Origin: CAYOXX01 sp964408025
GTDB lineage: Bacteria; Acidobacteriota; DATKUA01
Reading direction: 5' to 3'
DNA: 25,880 nucleotides
Assembly: GCA_964408025.1 (NCBI GenBank)
Contig: CAYOXX010000039.1
Location: 1 to 25,880 of the forward strand
Within the stretch, counting starts at the first letter, position 1. The number at the start of each line of letters is the position of its first letter. A model generated the notes under the pieces. It searched no databases and was not told the origin of the DNA. It saw only the letters and a list, made by a program, of their open reading frames with translations. Of this stretch, positions 1 to 7,198 are shown piece by piece. The position numbers and the translations under genes were made by a program.

Positions 1-90
1 GATGGAAACAAGAAAACGTGTGCTATTCGATGATTACTTTCTAGAATTGCTATAAATGGGTAAAATCCCGAATGAAGTTTTTGCCGGGCC

Positions 91-151
91 GTCAAGAATG
101 TCTGTCCTACCTTGATTGGCAGCGGATGACAGACAAGAATGTCTGTCTTAC
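91..151. repeat. Two partial copies of the GACAGACAAGAATGTCTGTC repeat
   Basis: Two right-end units lie in tandem at 91-111 and 128-151. The second contains GACAGACA-AGAA-TGTCTGTC (128-147), a perfect 8-bp stem with a 4-base loop. The same end unit closes the 116-bp element at 5852-5967 and recurs near 25789. The second unit runs directly into the stop codon (148-150, read on the minus strand) of the hydrolase gene, so it would form a hairpin right after that stop. Bases 1-90 are AT-richer and show nothing I can identify. Confidence 0.75.
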
Positions 152-1065
152 TGCGATGGCGCGGGCGCGGGCTGGGATTCACGGGCGACGGTATCAAGGA
201 AGTCTGCGATGGTCACGAAGAGCTCTGCCTCAGAGAGGATCGAGGAGTGGTTAGCTTCTACAAGGACCTCTTCGGTCGCGCCCAGCTCGGGCGGGACGAG
301 GGCGTGGGAGAGTGGCACCATGCCGTCGTTGGGTTGCGGCAGCGGGTGGCCGAGGCGCTCGCGCATGCTGTTCATGAAGACGTAGGGGCTCAGAAGCCCG
401 CCGTCGGAGGTGCCGGCGGCGACCAGGTAGTGCACGCCCTCTGGCAGCGGTACGCTGTTGAGCAGCGCGATCAGCGGCGAGTCGGTGCAGAGCTCGAGTA
501 TCGCCCCGTCGCCATACTTGCGCCGCCAGGTCGCGATCATCGCCCCTATCACGACGCGCTGCCTGAGGCTCAGCGGCCGGCCGTCGAGGCGGGCGCTATC
601 GAGGTAGCCCGGCTCGTACATCAGCCGCAGCGTATCGAGCGCCGGGCTCCCCCGGTTCGGCACCGCCAGCAGAACCATTCCGGCCGCCCGCTCCGCGCCG
701 CCCATGCGCTCTACCCAGAAGCGGCTGATGACGCCGCCCATGCTGTGGGCGACGACGACAAGCCGATCGCCTGCGGCGATGTCAACGATTCCCTCGACGA
801 AATTGGCCAGGTCGCAGGCGGCCTCCTCGATAGTGGCTGCGCGGCTGTCGTAGCCGAACCGGTGCTGGCGCGCCCAGCCGGCCTCCTCGAGTCGCGTCGC
901 CAGCCAGTCGAACCGCTCCGGCTCCGCCCCCGCGCCGTGGACGAAGACTAGTACCGCCCCCTCCGAATCCGGCTGCCGCGCCTTGCCGCCGGCAGGCAAC
1001 CAAGCCAGCAGAGCCGCCAGGAGCGGAGCGCAGATCAGGAACCGGACCGATCGCCGCATCGTCAT
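148..1065 (-). CDS. Exported alpha/beta hydrolase (lipase/esterase-like)
   Basis: The 305-residue product begins with a basic and hydrophobic signal-type segment (about residues 5-23, ending near PAGGKA), so it is probably exported. The alpha/beta-hydrolase core follows: an oxyanion HG at about 43-44 (FVHGAG), the nucleophile elbow AHSMGG with Ser108, and a C-terminal NDGMVP segment and ANHSSI segment that supply plausible catalytic Asp and His. This pattern is typical of bacterial triacylglycerol lipase and esterase-like proteins; the substrate cannot be read from sequence. The start at 1065 is supported by GGAGGG at 1071-1076 and overlaps the methyltransferase stop by four bases (ATGA), so the two are translationally coupled. 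The stop codon lies inside a hairpin repeat. The long plus-strand open frame over it is a GC-rich shadow. Confidence 0.85.
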   Translation of the reverse strand: MTMRRSVRFLICAPLLAALLAWLPAGGKARQPDSEGAVLVFVHGAGAEPERFDWLATRLEEAGWARQHRFGYDSRAATIEEAACDLANFVEGIVDIAAGDRLVVVAHSMGGVISRFWVERMGGAERAAGMVLLAVPNRGSPALDTLRLMYEPGYLDSARLDGRPLSLRQRVVIGAMIATWRRKYGDGAILELCTDSPLIALLNSVPLPEGVHYLVAAGTSDGGLLSPYVFMNSMRERLGHPLPQPNDGMVPLSHALVPPELGATEEVLVEANHSSILSEAELFVTIADFLDTVARESQPAPAPSQ

Positions 1066-1766
1066 TTCCCTCCGTCCGCGCGCCGCGCGCTGAAGACGAT
1101 CCGGCTGTCTGTGAGCCCGCGTTCACCGGCGTCGAAGTTGTCCTCGATGTTCCGCCAGCGGCCGTCGGCCCGCCAGCGCTCGATCTGTCTACTCGGCAGG
1201 TACTCGTGTAGCTGCTCGATCGACTCGAACTCCATCGTCCTGGTCTCCACCGCCAGCTCGACCGGCTCGAGGCCGGCCGCGGCCAGGACACGCCGCAGCC
1301 GCTTCTCGGAGTAGGCGCCGCCGACCCCGAGGCCCGTCTCGCGCCACTGCGACGTCTCGAAGCAGGTGGCCACGAAGCGACCATCGACCGAGAGGGCCTC
1401 CGCGGCCCGCCTGATGATCGCCTCAGTGAGCCAGAGCTTGGAAGAGATGAGCTGGAACCAGCCGGTCGGAGCCAGGTCGCGGTAGGAGGTCTGCTCGGCG
1501 TCGACCAACAGGAACTGGGCGTTGGACAGGCCCTCCTGCTCCGCCCTCTCGCGGGCGGACTTGATTTTCCCCCTCCGCAGGTCGATGCCGACAACCCAGC
1601 GCACTAGCGGCGCAAGTGTCAGGGCGACCCGGCCCTCGCCGCAGCCGATGTCGAGGCACCACGCAGTCGGCTTGGACGCCTCCTGCAGCAGGGCCATGAA
1701 GGCGGGCGACATCGCATCGTGGGTGTCGCGCAGGCCGGTCCGGAAGGGTATTCGTCCCCCATGCAT
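1062..1766 (-). CDS. Class I SAM-dependent methyltransferase
   Basis: The 234-residue product has the class I methyltransferase core. Motif I is LDIGCGEGRVALTLA (about residues 38-52), followed by an acidic residue at the end of beta-2 (VVGIDLRRGK) and a motif-IV-like segment (LVDAEQTSYRDL). The C-terminal half is methyltransferase-like but has no substrate-specific motif that I recognise. It could modify a small molecule, lipid or RNA. It is the first gene of a two-gene minus-strand unit with the exported hydrolase. No convincing Shine-Dalgarno site precedes the ATG at 1766; a good promoter lies about 25 bases upstream, giving a short leader. A later in-frame start at the Met in DAMSPAF is possible, but the upstream residues read as plausible protein. 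Confidence 0.82.
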   Translation of the reverse strand: MHGGRIPFRTGLRDTHDAMSPAFMALLQEASKPTAWCLDIGCGEGRVALTLAPLVRWVVGIDLRRGKIKSARERAEQEGLSNAQFLLVDAEQTSYRDLAPTGWFQLISSKLWLTEAIIRRAAEALSVDGRFVATCFETSQWRETGLGVGGAYSEKRLRRVLAAAGLEPVELAVETRTMEFESIEQLHEYLPSRQIERWRADGRWRNIEDNFDAGERGLTDSRIVFSARRADGGK

Positions 1767-1792
1767 AGCCAGTTGGTTCTCCCCCGGGCAAC

Positions 1793-1821
1793 ACTATAGC
1801 GCCCCCGAACCTCGATTCCAA
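1793..1821 (-). promoter_or_regulatory. Sigma-70-like promoter for the methyltransferase-hydrolase unit
   Basis: On the minus strand, TTGGAA (1821-1816) is followed after exactly 17 bases by TATAGT (1798-1793). Transcription should start near 1786, about 20 bases before the ATG at 1766. Both hexamers are close to consensus with ideal spacing; there is no experimental support. Confidence 0.5.
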
Positions 1822-1882
1822 GTGCGGCGATGCGACAGGCCCGCCCGCGGCGGCGCGGAACCGCCAGGCCCGGCGCTCCGTA

Positions 1883-1911
1883 TGGAATGTAAGCCTGGCG
1901 GGTGCTATACT
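1883..1911 (+). promoter_or_regulatory. Extended -10 promoter for the S41 peptidase-ARC unit
   Basis: TGCTATACT (1903-1911) is an extended -10 element; the -35 region 17 bases upstream (TGGAAT, 1883-1888) is weak, as is common with extended -10 promoters. Start of transcription would be near 1918, and the Shine-Dalgarno GGAGG sits at 1925-1929. The same TGCTATA(C/G)T element occurs before elbB. Confidence 0.5.
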
Positions 1912-1934
1912 CGCCCCACCTAATGGAGGCCCGG

Positions 1935-3629
1935 ATGTCACAGACCCGCAAGTTCCTGATCGCGTCCGCGGCGGTGGTGCTGGTCTCGGCGCTCATCGCC
2001 CTCGCCTACTCGCAGGAGGCCTCTCCCGCCGCCTCCGCCGAGGACCAAGAGGAGTTCGAGCGGCTGGCGCGGCTCTACGGCGTCATCGAGCAAAACTACT
2101 ACGAGGAGCCCGGCCTGCGGCAGCTGTTCTCCGGCGCCCTCAACGGCATGCTGCACCAGCTCGACCCCCACTCCGTCTTCGTCGACGCTGTCGACTACGC
2201 CGCGCTGGAGGAGCAGTACCGCGGCAACTACCAGGGCATCGGCGTCAGCTTCATCATCCTGGACGAGAAGATCACCGTCATGGAGGTGCTGCCCGGCGGG
2301 CCGTCCGAGCGCGCCGGCCTCGAGATGGGCGACCAGATAGTCGAGATCGAGGGCGAGAGCGCCCTGGGCCTCGACGGCGACGAGGTGCAGCGGCGCCTGC
2401 GCGGCCCCGCCGACACCAGGGTTTCGGTGGGGCTCGAGCGCCCGCACCACGCCGAGCTGATACCGGTCACCATCACCCGCGGCGAGATCCCAATCCTCAG
2501 CGTCGACAACTGCTTCATGCTCGACGAGGAGACAGGCTACATCCACGTCAGCCGCTTCGCCCGCCCCACCGCCCGCGAGCTCGAGACCGGGCTGCGCCAG
2601 CTGGACGGCCGCGGGATGCGCCGCCTGGTGCTCGACCTGCGCGGCAACACAGGCGGTCTGCTGCAGGCGGCGATTCTGGTCGCCGACAAGTTCCTGTCCG
2701 GGCGCCGGCTGATCGTCTACACCGACGGCCGCGTGCCCGACGCGCGCCAGAGTTTCTACTCCCAGCGCGAAACCAAGAGCTGGGACCTGCCGCTGGTCGT
2801 GCTCATCGACCACGTCAGCGCAAGCGCCTCGGAGATCGTCGCCGGCGCCCTGCAGGACTGGGACCGCGCCGTGATCGCCGGCCAGACCTCCTTCGGCAAG
2901 GGGCTCGTGCAGACCGGCTTCATCTTGGGCGACCGCTCGCGCCTGCTGCTGACCACCTCGCGCTACTACACGCCCTCCGGCCGTCTGATCCAGCGCGACT
3001 ACAAGGGCGTCGACCTGGAGACCTACCAGATGCAGGGGCTGGACGACTACGACCCCAACGATGTCGACATCGGGGTGCCGAGCGGCGAGCGGCCGATGGT
3101 AAGCACCGCCACCGGCCGGCCCGTCTACGGCGGAGGCGGCATCACTCCGGACGAAGTGATCGAGGGCGAGCTGATGTTCGACCGCTTCGTCTACAGCCTC
3201 AGCAACCAGCTGATCGTCTTCCTCTACGCCCGCGACTACTTCTGGCGGCACCGCCAGATGCCGATGAGCTTCGAGGAGTTCCGCGACAGCTTCGCCGTCT
3301 CCGACGCGATGCTCGCCGAGCTCCTGGAGCTGGCCAGGGAGCGCGAATTCGCCTACTACCCGATGCGCGGCGAGGCCCTGAGCGACAGCCGCGTGGAGGA
3401 GCAGTTCTGGGAGCTCGCCGACCAGCTCCGCCTCGTCGTCAAGGCCGAGATCGCGCAGTTCTACTTCGGCCGCGGCGCCGGGTTCCGGCTCCGCCGCACC
3501 GCGCGCGACAACCAGCTGGCCGGCGCGCGCCGCTTCTTCGAGAGGGCCGCCGAGCTGGCGCAGTTGCAGGGCCGGATCGACCCCGACGTCTTCGCCGCGC
3601 GGCGGGCCACGGGAGGCAACGATGAGTAA
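1935..3629 (+). CDS. S41 family C-terminal-processing peptidase with PDZ domain
   Basis: The 564-residue product resembles CtpA/Prc-type serine peptidases, which clip or degrade proteins at exposed C-termini outside the cytoplasm. A hydrophobic N-terminal segment (about 7-25) serves as signal or anchor. A tail-specific-protease helical region with NYQGIGV leads into a PDZ domain (about 100-180; PGGPSERAGLEMGDQI). The catalytic domain has LDLRGNTGG (about 233-241), SASASEIVAGAL with the probable nucleophile Ser297, and FGKG with general base Lys322. The 25-residue Ser-Lys spacing equals that of E. coli Prc (Ser430/Lys455). A long C-terminal part (about 360-564), mostly helical, goes beyond the minimal CtpA fold. 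I chose ATG 1935 because GGAGG lies five bases upstream; ATG 1923 and 1902 lack this. The 3' end overlaps the ARC gene by eight bases. Confidence 0.9.
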   Translation: MSQTRKFLIASAAVVLVSALIALAYSQEASPAASAEDQEEFERLARLYGVIEQNYYEEPGLRQLFSGALNGMLHQLDPHSVFVDAVDYAALEEQYRGNYQGIGVSFIILDEKITVMEVLPGGPSERAGLEMGDQIVEIEGESALGLDGDEVQRRLRGPADTRVSVGLERPHHAELIPVTITRGEIPILSVDNCFMLDEETGYIHVSRFARPTARELETGLRQLDGRGMRRLVLDLRGNTGGLLQAAILVADKFLSGRRLIVYTDGRVPDARQSFYSQRETKSWDLPLVVLIDHVSASASEIVAGALQDWDRAVIAGQTSFGKGLVQTGFILGDRSRLLLTTSRYYTPSGRLIQRDYKGVDLETYQMQGLDDYDPNDVDIGVPSGERPMVSTATGRPVYGGGGITPDEVIEGELMFDRFVYSLSNQLIVFLYARDYFWRHRQMPMSFEEFRDSFAVSDAMLAELLELAREREFAYYPMRGEALSDSRVEEQFWELADQLRLVVKAEIAQFYFGRGAGFRLRRTARDNQLAGARRFFERAAELAQLQGRIDPDVFAARRATGGNDE

Positions 3630-5763
3630 AAAGGAGAGCGCGGACGCAGTGCGACCGGAAGCGACGCTGCGCGAAAACGCGGACCTGCGCTTGGCGGCCC
3701 AACGCCTCGAGGAGAAGAACGAGCGCCTGCGGAAGACCCTGGCGCGGGCCAAGCAGGAGATCGAGGCGATCAAGCAGGAGGTGGCCAAGCTCAAGGCGCC
3801 GCCGCTGCCCTACGGCACCTACATCCGGCCGAGCGAGAACCCCGAGATGGTGGTCGTCGCCGTCGACGGCCGCCTATACGAGGTCAACGTCGCCAACAGC
3901 GACATCGCGATCGAGAGCCTGCGGCCGGCCCAGCGCCTGCTGCTCAACCCCGCCTACAACGTGATCGAGCTGCGAGGCCCCGACGAGACGGGCGAGATCG
4001 GCAAGCTCGTCGACTTCCTGCCCGACGGCCGCCTGATCGTCAAGTGCTCGGAGAGCGAAGACCGGGTGATGGTCCGCGCCGACGCCCTGGGCGCTGTGAA
4101 GCTGCGCGTCGGCGACAACATTCGCTTCGACCGCGCCAGCATGATCGCCTTCGAGAAGCTGCCCAAGAGCGAGGTCGAGGAGGTGGTGCTCGAGGAGATC
4201 CCCAGCGTCACCTACGCCGACATCGGCGGCCTCGGCGAGCAGATCGAGCAGCTACAGGACTCCATCGAGCTGCCCTACATCTACGGCCACCTCTACAAGC
4301 AGTTCCGGCTCAAGCCGCCCAAGGGCATCCTCCTCTACGGGCCGCCGGGCTGCGGCAAAACCCTGGTCGCAAAGGCGGTCGCCAACAGCCTCTCGCAGCG
4401 CATCCACCGCACGCTGCGCGAGCTGCGCGAGGCGCTCGAGCTGATGATCGCGCTGCGCAAGCCCAAGACCAAGTACCGCGACATCGGCGAGCGCTTCGAG
4501 AGCTTGCGGCAGGAGATCTACGAGTACCAGAGCATCTATCGGGCCGCCCCCGCCGACGACGTCGAGGCGATGTACGAGAAGCTGGACAAGAGCGGCATCC
4601 TCGGCAACTTCATCCGCCGCACCGAGGGCGACCTCGAGACACCCAAGCTGGTGAGCAGCATCAGCGACTGGTACGACCTGCTGATCGAGCTCAAGGAGAA
4701 GGGCTACGGCAACCTGCCAGACCGCAAGCGGATCGGCGAGATGATCGAGCACAAGCGCAAGAACTACTTCATCCACCGCCAGAGCGTCAGCGACGAGCAG
4801 TACACCAGCAACTGGCTGGCCGACTTCCTCTCCAACAACGGCATCGACCCCGAGGGCGACCTCAAGGCGGCCCTGGCGGAGACCGACGAGAAGCTCGGCG
4901 GCGGCGTCGAAAGCTACTTCCTCAACATCAAGGGGCCCGAGCTGCTCAATAAGTACGTCGGCGAAACCGAGTTCAAGATCCGCGAGGTCTTCATGAAGGC
5001 GCGCGACAAGGCGCAGCGCGGCCTGCCAGTAATCGTCTTCTTCGACGAGATGGAGAGCATCTTCCGCACCCGCGGCTCCGGCATCAGCTCCGACATCGAG
5101 AGCACCATCGTGCCCCAGTTCCTCTCCGAGATCGACGGCGTCGAGAGCCTCGAGAACGTCATCGTCATCGGCGCCTCCAACCGTCAGGACCTGATCGACC
5201 CCGCCGTCCTGCGGCCCGGGCGCCTCGACGTCAAGATCCGCATCGACCGGCCCGACATGCAGGCCGCGCTCGACATCTTCTCCAAGTACCTCACCTCCGA
5301 GGTGCCGCTGCACCCCGCCGCGCTCGAGGCCGGCAAAGGCGACGCGGAGGCTGCGGTCGCGGCGCTGATCGAGCAGGCAGTCGAAGAGATGTACGCCGAG
5401 AAGCCGGGAAACCAGTTCCTGCGCGTCACCTACCGCAACCGCGACCAGGAGATACTCTACTTCAAGGACTTCGCTTCCGGAGCCATGGTCGAGGGGATCG
5501 TCGCCCGCGCCAAAACCTACGCCATCAAGCGCACCATCCTCACCGGCGAGCGCGGCCTCAAGCTCGAGGACATCGTCGACGCCATACGCGACGAGTACAA
5601 GGAGAACGAGGACCTGCCCAACACCACCAACCCCGACGACTGGGCCAAGATCAGCGGCAAGAAGGGCGAACAGATAATCTCCATCGAGACGATGATGCCC
5701 AAGCGCGAGCGCGAGCCGGCCGTCGAGACCGACGAGATCGCCGTCTCCAGCCGCTACCTGTAG
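3622..5763 (+). CDS. arc: Proteasome-associated AAA ATPase (ARC/Mpa family) with a large ATPase-domain insertion
   Basis: The 713-residue product matches mycobacterial Mpa and actinobacterial ARC, hexameric unfoldases that feed tagged substrates to the 20S proteasome. An N-terminal coiled coil (about 16-58) is followed by the OB-fold inter-domain (about 62-190) and one AAA domain: Walker A GPPGCGKT (240-247), pore-loop KYVG (444-447), Walker B IVFFDE (471-476), sensor GASN (517-520) and arginine-finger LRPGR (530-534). DLPNTTNPDDWAKISGKKGE (664-683) is near-identical to Mpa. It ends in RYL, recalling Mpa's QYL tail, which docks on the 20S core. About 173 residues (258-430) separate the Walker A helix from SYFLNIKGPELL, where Mpa has about 20. 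The insert is mostly helical and in frame. No prcAB, pup or UBact, dop or pafA is nearby; the only partner is the overlapping S41 gene. GGGAGG at 3610-3615 precedes the ATG. Confidence 0.93.
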   Translation: MSKKESADAVRPEATLRENADLRLAAQRLEEKNERLRKTLARAKQEIEAIKQEVAKLKAPPLPYGTYIRPSENPEMVVVAVDGRLYEVNVANSDIAIESLRPAQRLLLNPAYNVIELRGPDETGEIGKLVDFLPDGRLIVKCSESEDRVMVRADALGAVKLRVGDNIRFDRASMIAFEKLPKSEVEEVVLEEIPSVTYADIGGLGEQIEQLQDSIELPYIYGHLYKQFRLKPPKGILLYGPPGCGKTLVAKAVANSLSQRIHRTLRELREALELMIALRKPKTKYRDIGERFESLRQEIYEYQSIYRAAPADDVEAMYEKLDKSGILGNFIRRTEGDLETPKLVSSISDWYDLLIELKEKGYGNLPDRKRIGEMIEHKRKNYFIHRQSVSDEQYTSNWLADFLSNNGIDPEGDLKAALAETDEKLGGGVESYFLNIKGPELLNKYVGETEFKIREVFMKARDKAQRGLPVIVFFDEMESIFRTRGSGISSDIESTIVPQFLSEIDGVESLENVIVIGASNRQDLIDPAVLRPGRLDVKIRIDRPDMQAALDIFSKYLTSEVPLHPAALEAGKGDAEAAVAALIEQAVEEMYAEKPGNQFLRVTYRNRDQEILYFKDFASGAMVEGIVARAKTYAIKRTILTGERGLKLEDIVDAIRDEYKENEDLPNTTNPDDWAKISGKKGEQIISIETMMPKREREPAVETDEIAVSSRYL

Positions 5764-5851
5764 GAACATAGAGACTGCCACCTTTTTTCTTATAAGAAAT
5801 TTGTCCTTAATCGGATACGATAGCAATAAATGGGCGGCTGTCCTAAAAATC

Positions 5852-5967
5852 GGTAGGACAGGCATTCCTGCCTGTCACTCGCCGCAGGCGGCCATTGTCT
5901 TCCATCCGTAGCGCGGACTAATCCTCCCGCTACGCAGGAGTTGACAGACACGAATGTCTGTCCTACC
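5852..5967. repeat. 116-bp MITE-like element with 16-bp terminal inverted repeats
   Basis: The left end GGTAGGACAGGCATTC (5852-5867) and the inverse of the right end (5952-5967) agree at 15 of 16 positions. Each end is itself part of a perfect 8-bp hairpin: GACAGGCA-TTCC-TGCCTGTC on the left, GACAGACA-CGAA-TGTCTGTC on the right. Two smaller GC hairpins lie between them. A second copy in the same orientation is at 25691-25802. There is no coding capacity, so any mobility would need a transposase supplied elsewhere. Confidence 0.75.
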
Positions 5968-6176
5968 GCGACGTGTGACAGCCAAGAATGCCTACTCCGC
6001 CGTCCGCGTTGGCGGAGACGCGCCCCGGAGGGTACGCCCTGCCGGGATTCCCAGCAGGCATGAGAGCTGGTCCGTCGGTGTCGTGTCCGTCATGCGGATA
6101 GAGTTACATCACACCCCTTTTCATCTCCTCATGGTGATGCGCAGGATCATAAACGACTGTCCACATCCTTCTGGTC

Positions 6177-6205
6177 TTTCCACGCAAGGCGCCGGCTGCT
6201 ATAGT
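6177..6205 (+). promoter_or_regulatory. Extended -10 promoter for elbB
   Basis: TTTCCA (6177-6182), a 17-base spacer and TATAGT (6200-6205) with an upstream TG (6197-6198) form a good extended -10 promoter. Transcription would begin near 6212, about 35 bases before the ATG. GAGGAGG at 6235-6241 is the ribosome binding site. Confidence 0.55.
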
Positions 6206-6246
6206 TTCCGTCGAGCGATGAAGAAGGGTGAATCGAGGAGGATGCC

Positions 6247-6912
6247 ATGCCGAAGGTCGGCGTAGTTCTGTCAGGTTGCGGCGTCTACGACGGCGCCGAG
6301 ATCCACGAAAGCGTGATCACCATGCTCGCCCTGGACCGAGCCGGTGCCGGGATTTTGCCGATGGCCCCAAACATCGAGCAGATGCACGTCGTCAACCACC
6401 TTACCGGCGAGGAGGTCGCGGGCGAAAGCCGCAACGTGCTGGCCGAGAGCGCTCGCATTGCCCGCGGCGACATCGTCGACATCGCCGGCATCGGGGCCGC
6501 CGACATCGATGCGCTGATACTGCCCGGCGGCTTCGGCGGCGCCAAGAACCTCAGCGACTTCGCCGTCAAGGGCGCGGACTGCGACGTCAACCCGGAGGTG
6601 GCGCGGCTGGTGGGCGAGGTACACACGGCGGGCAAGCCGATCGGGTTCATCTGCATCATGCCGGCCGTCGCCGCGCGCATCTTCCAGCAGGCCGGCGTCG
6701 AGGGCGTCAAGCTGACCATCGGCAACAACGAGAGCATCGCCGCGGCTATCAACTCGATGGGCGCCCAGCACGTCGAGAGCGACGTCCGCGACTGCGTCGT
6801 CGACGAGGACCACAGGGTGGTCTCGACCGCCGCCTACGAGATCGCCACCTGCATCAGCGAAGCGGCCGAGGGCATCGAAAAGCTGGTCGCCAAGGTCCTC
6901 GAACTGGCCTGA
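6247..6912 (+). CDS. elbB: ElbB-type DJ-1/PfpI superfamily protein (glyoxalase-like)
   Basis: The 221-residue product matches ElbB (YhbL) over its whole length. These proteins belong to the DJ-1/PfpI class and have been reported with weak glyoxalase III activity; the E. coli gene was linked genetically to isoprenoid synthesis, and its cellular role is unsettled. Visible hallmarks are the N-terminal VGVVLSGCGVYDGAEIHE, the ALILPGGFGGAKNLSDFA loop (about 89-106) and the nucleophile-elbow Cys136 in GFICIMPA. The length is the usual one. It has its own promoter and is monocistronic: 338 bases of repeat-rich DNA follow before the next gene. The ribosome site GAGGAGG lies five bases before the ATG. 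Confidence 0.9.
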   Translation: MPKVGVVLSGCGVYDGAEIHESVITMLALDRAGAGILPMAPNIEQMHVVNHLTGEEVAGESRNVLAESARIARGDIVDIAGIGAADIDALILPGGFGGAKNLSDFAVKGADCDVNPEVARLVGEVHTAGKPIGFICIMPAVAARIFQQAGVEGVKLTIGNNESIAAAINSMGAQHVESDVRDCVVDEDHRVVSTAAYEIATCISEAAEGIEKLVAKVLELA

Positions 6913-6980
6913 ATCCAGGCGAATGGGCAATGCTGTTATGGGGCCGATTGGTTTTTGCAATCTTGATGCGCGAGCAAAAC

Positions 6981-7024
6981 GGGAGACCTCCGCCAGAGGC
7001 GGATAAATTCAGGACTCCCCTACA
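6981..7024 (+). repeat. GGATAAATTC-type repeat, copy 1
   Basis: A GGGA start, the small hairpin CCGCC-AGA-GGCGG (6990-7002) and the core GGATAAATTC (7001-7010) are followed by CTCCCCTACA. A similar order (GGGA, CCTC, GCC, CGGATAAATTC, TCCC, TACA) occurs at 25520-25565, and a core variant GCGAATAAATTC at 10201-10212. Confidence 0.55.
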
Positions 7025-7049
7025 AAGTGGTCACAGAGAGCGCCTAACG

Positions 7050-7075
7050 TGTAGGGGGGTGCTTTAGCGCCCCCG
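7050..7075 (+). repeat. GC hairpin repeat, copy 1
   Basis: GGGGGTGC-TTTA-GCGCCCCC forms an 8-bp stem with one T-G wobble, preceded by TGTAG. It is matched, in inverted orientation, by 7139-7164. The two differ by exchange of one stem pair (G-C against C-G). Confidence 0.65.
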
Positions 7076-7105
7076 AAAACATGGCTAGTTATCCTTACTG
7101 TTCTT

Positions 7106-7198
7106 CCTCTGTGGTCTCTGCTGTCTCTGTGGTGAAAACGGGGGCCCTAAAGGACCCCCCTACAGCTTCTTGCTATGTGGTCTCTGTGGTGAAAATAT
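7106..7198 (-). repeat. CACAGAG-type repeat, two units flanking a hairpin
   Basis: On the minus strand both units read TTTTCACCACAGAG followed by further ACAGA/CCACAGAG steps (7106-7138 and about 7174-7198). The same sequence recurs at 9701-9738, 9836-9864 and 10036-10070. Step lengths vary and stops occur in all frames, so it is not coding. Confidence 0.7.
7139..7164 (-). repeat. GC hairpin repeat, inverted copy 2
   Basis: Read on the minus strand this is GGGGGTCC-TTTA-GGGCCCCC preceded by TGTAGG, the same unit as 7050-7075. The loop TTTA, the T-G wobble and the flank are kept, while the pair closing the loop region is swapped. Confidence 0.65.

Larger units (their letters stand above)
5764..6246. 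other. Repeat-rich intergenic region after arc
   Basis: No gene is convincing in these 483 bases. Just after the arc stop lies a 12-bp AT palindrome TTCTTATAAGAA (5787-5798) in a T- and A-rich context, possibly a weak terminator. The 116-bp element follows (5852-5967), then a further partial end unit (about 5973-5996) and a hairpin CTCCGCC/GGCGGAG (5995-6001 and 6011-6017). The last 70 bases hold the elbB promoter and leader. An open frame at 5954-6265 is mostly repeat sequence. Confidence 0.6.

Noticed and set aside
139..951. 270-residue plus-strand frame over the hydrolase
   Set aside because: Shadow frame; the minus strand has a signal peptide, GXSXG-type elbow and ribosome site.
1938..3794. 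618-residue minus-strand open frame over the S41 gene
   Set aside because: It is the antisense shadow of the peptidase: low-complexity Val/Gln/Leu/Glu/Asp-rich translation with no domain, and the plus strand has clear catalytic motifs.
5783..5799. Strong intrinsic terminator after arc
   Set aside because: The palindrome is short and AT-only; the T-run precedes rather than follows it on the coding strand.
4252..5865. 537-residue minus-strand open frame over arc
   Set aside because: Antisense shadow of a GC-rich gene; translation is repetitive Leu/Val/Asp and lacks any recognisable fold.
5954..6265. 103-residue frame between arc and elbB
   Set aside because: Built from repeat sequence and overlaps the elbB promoter and start.
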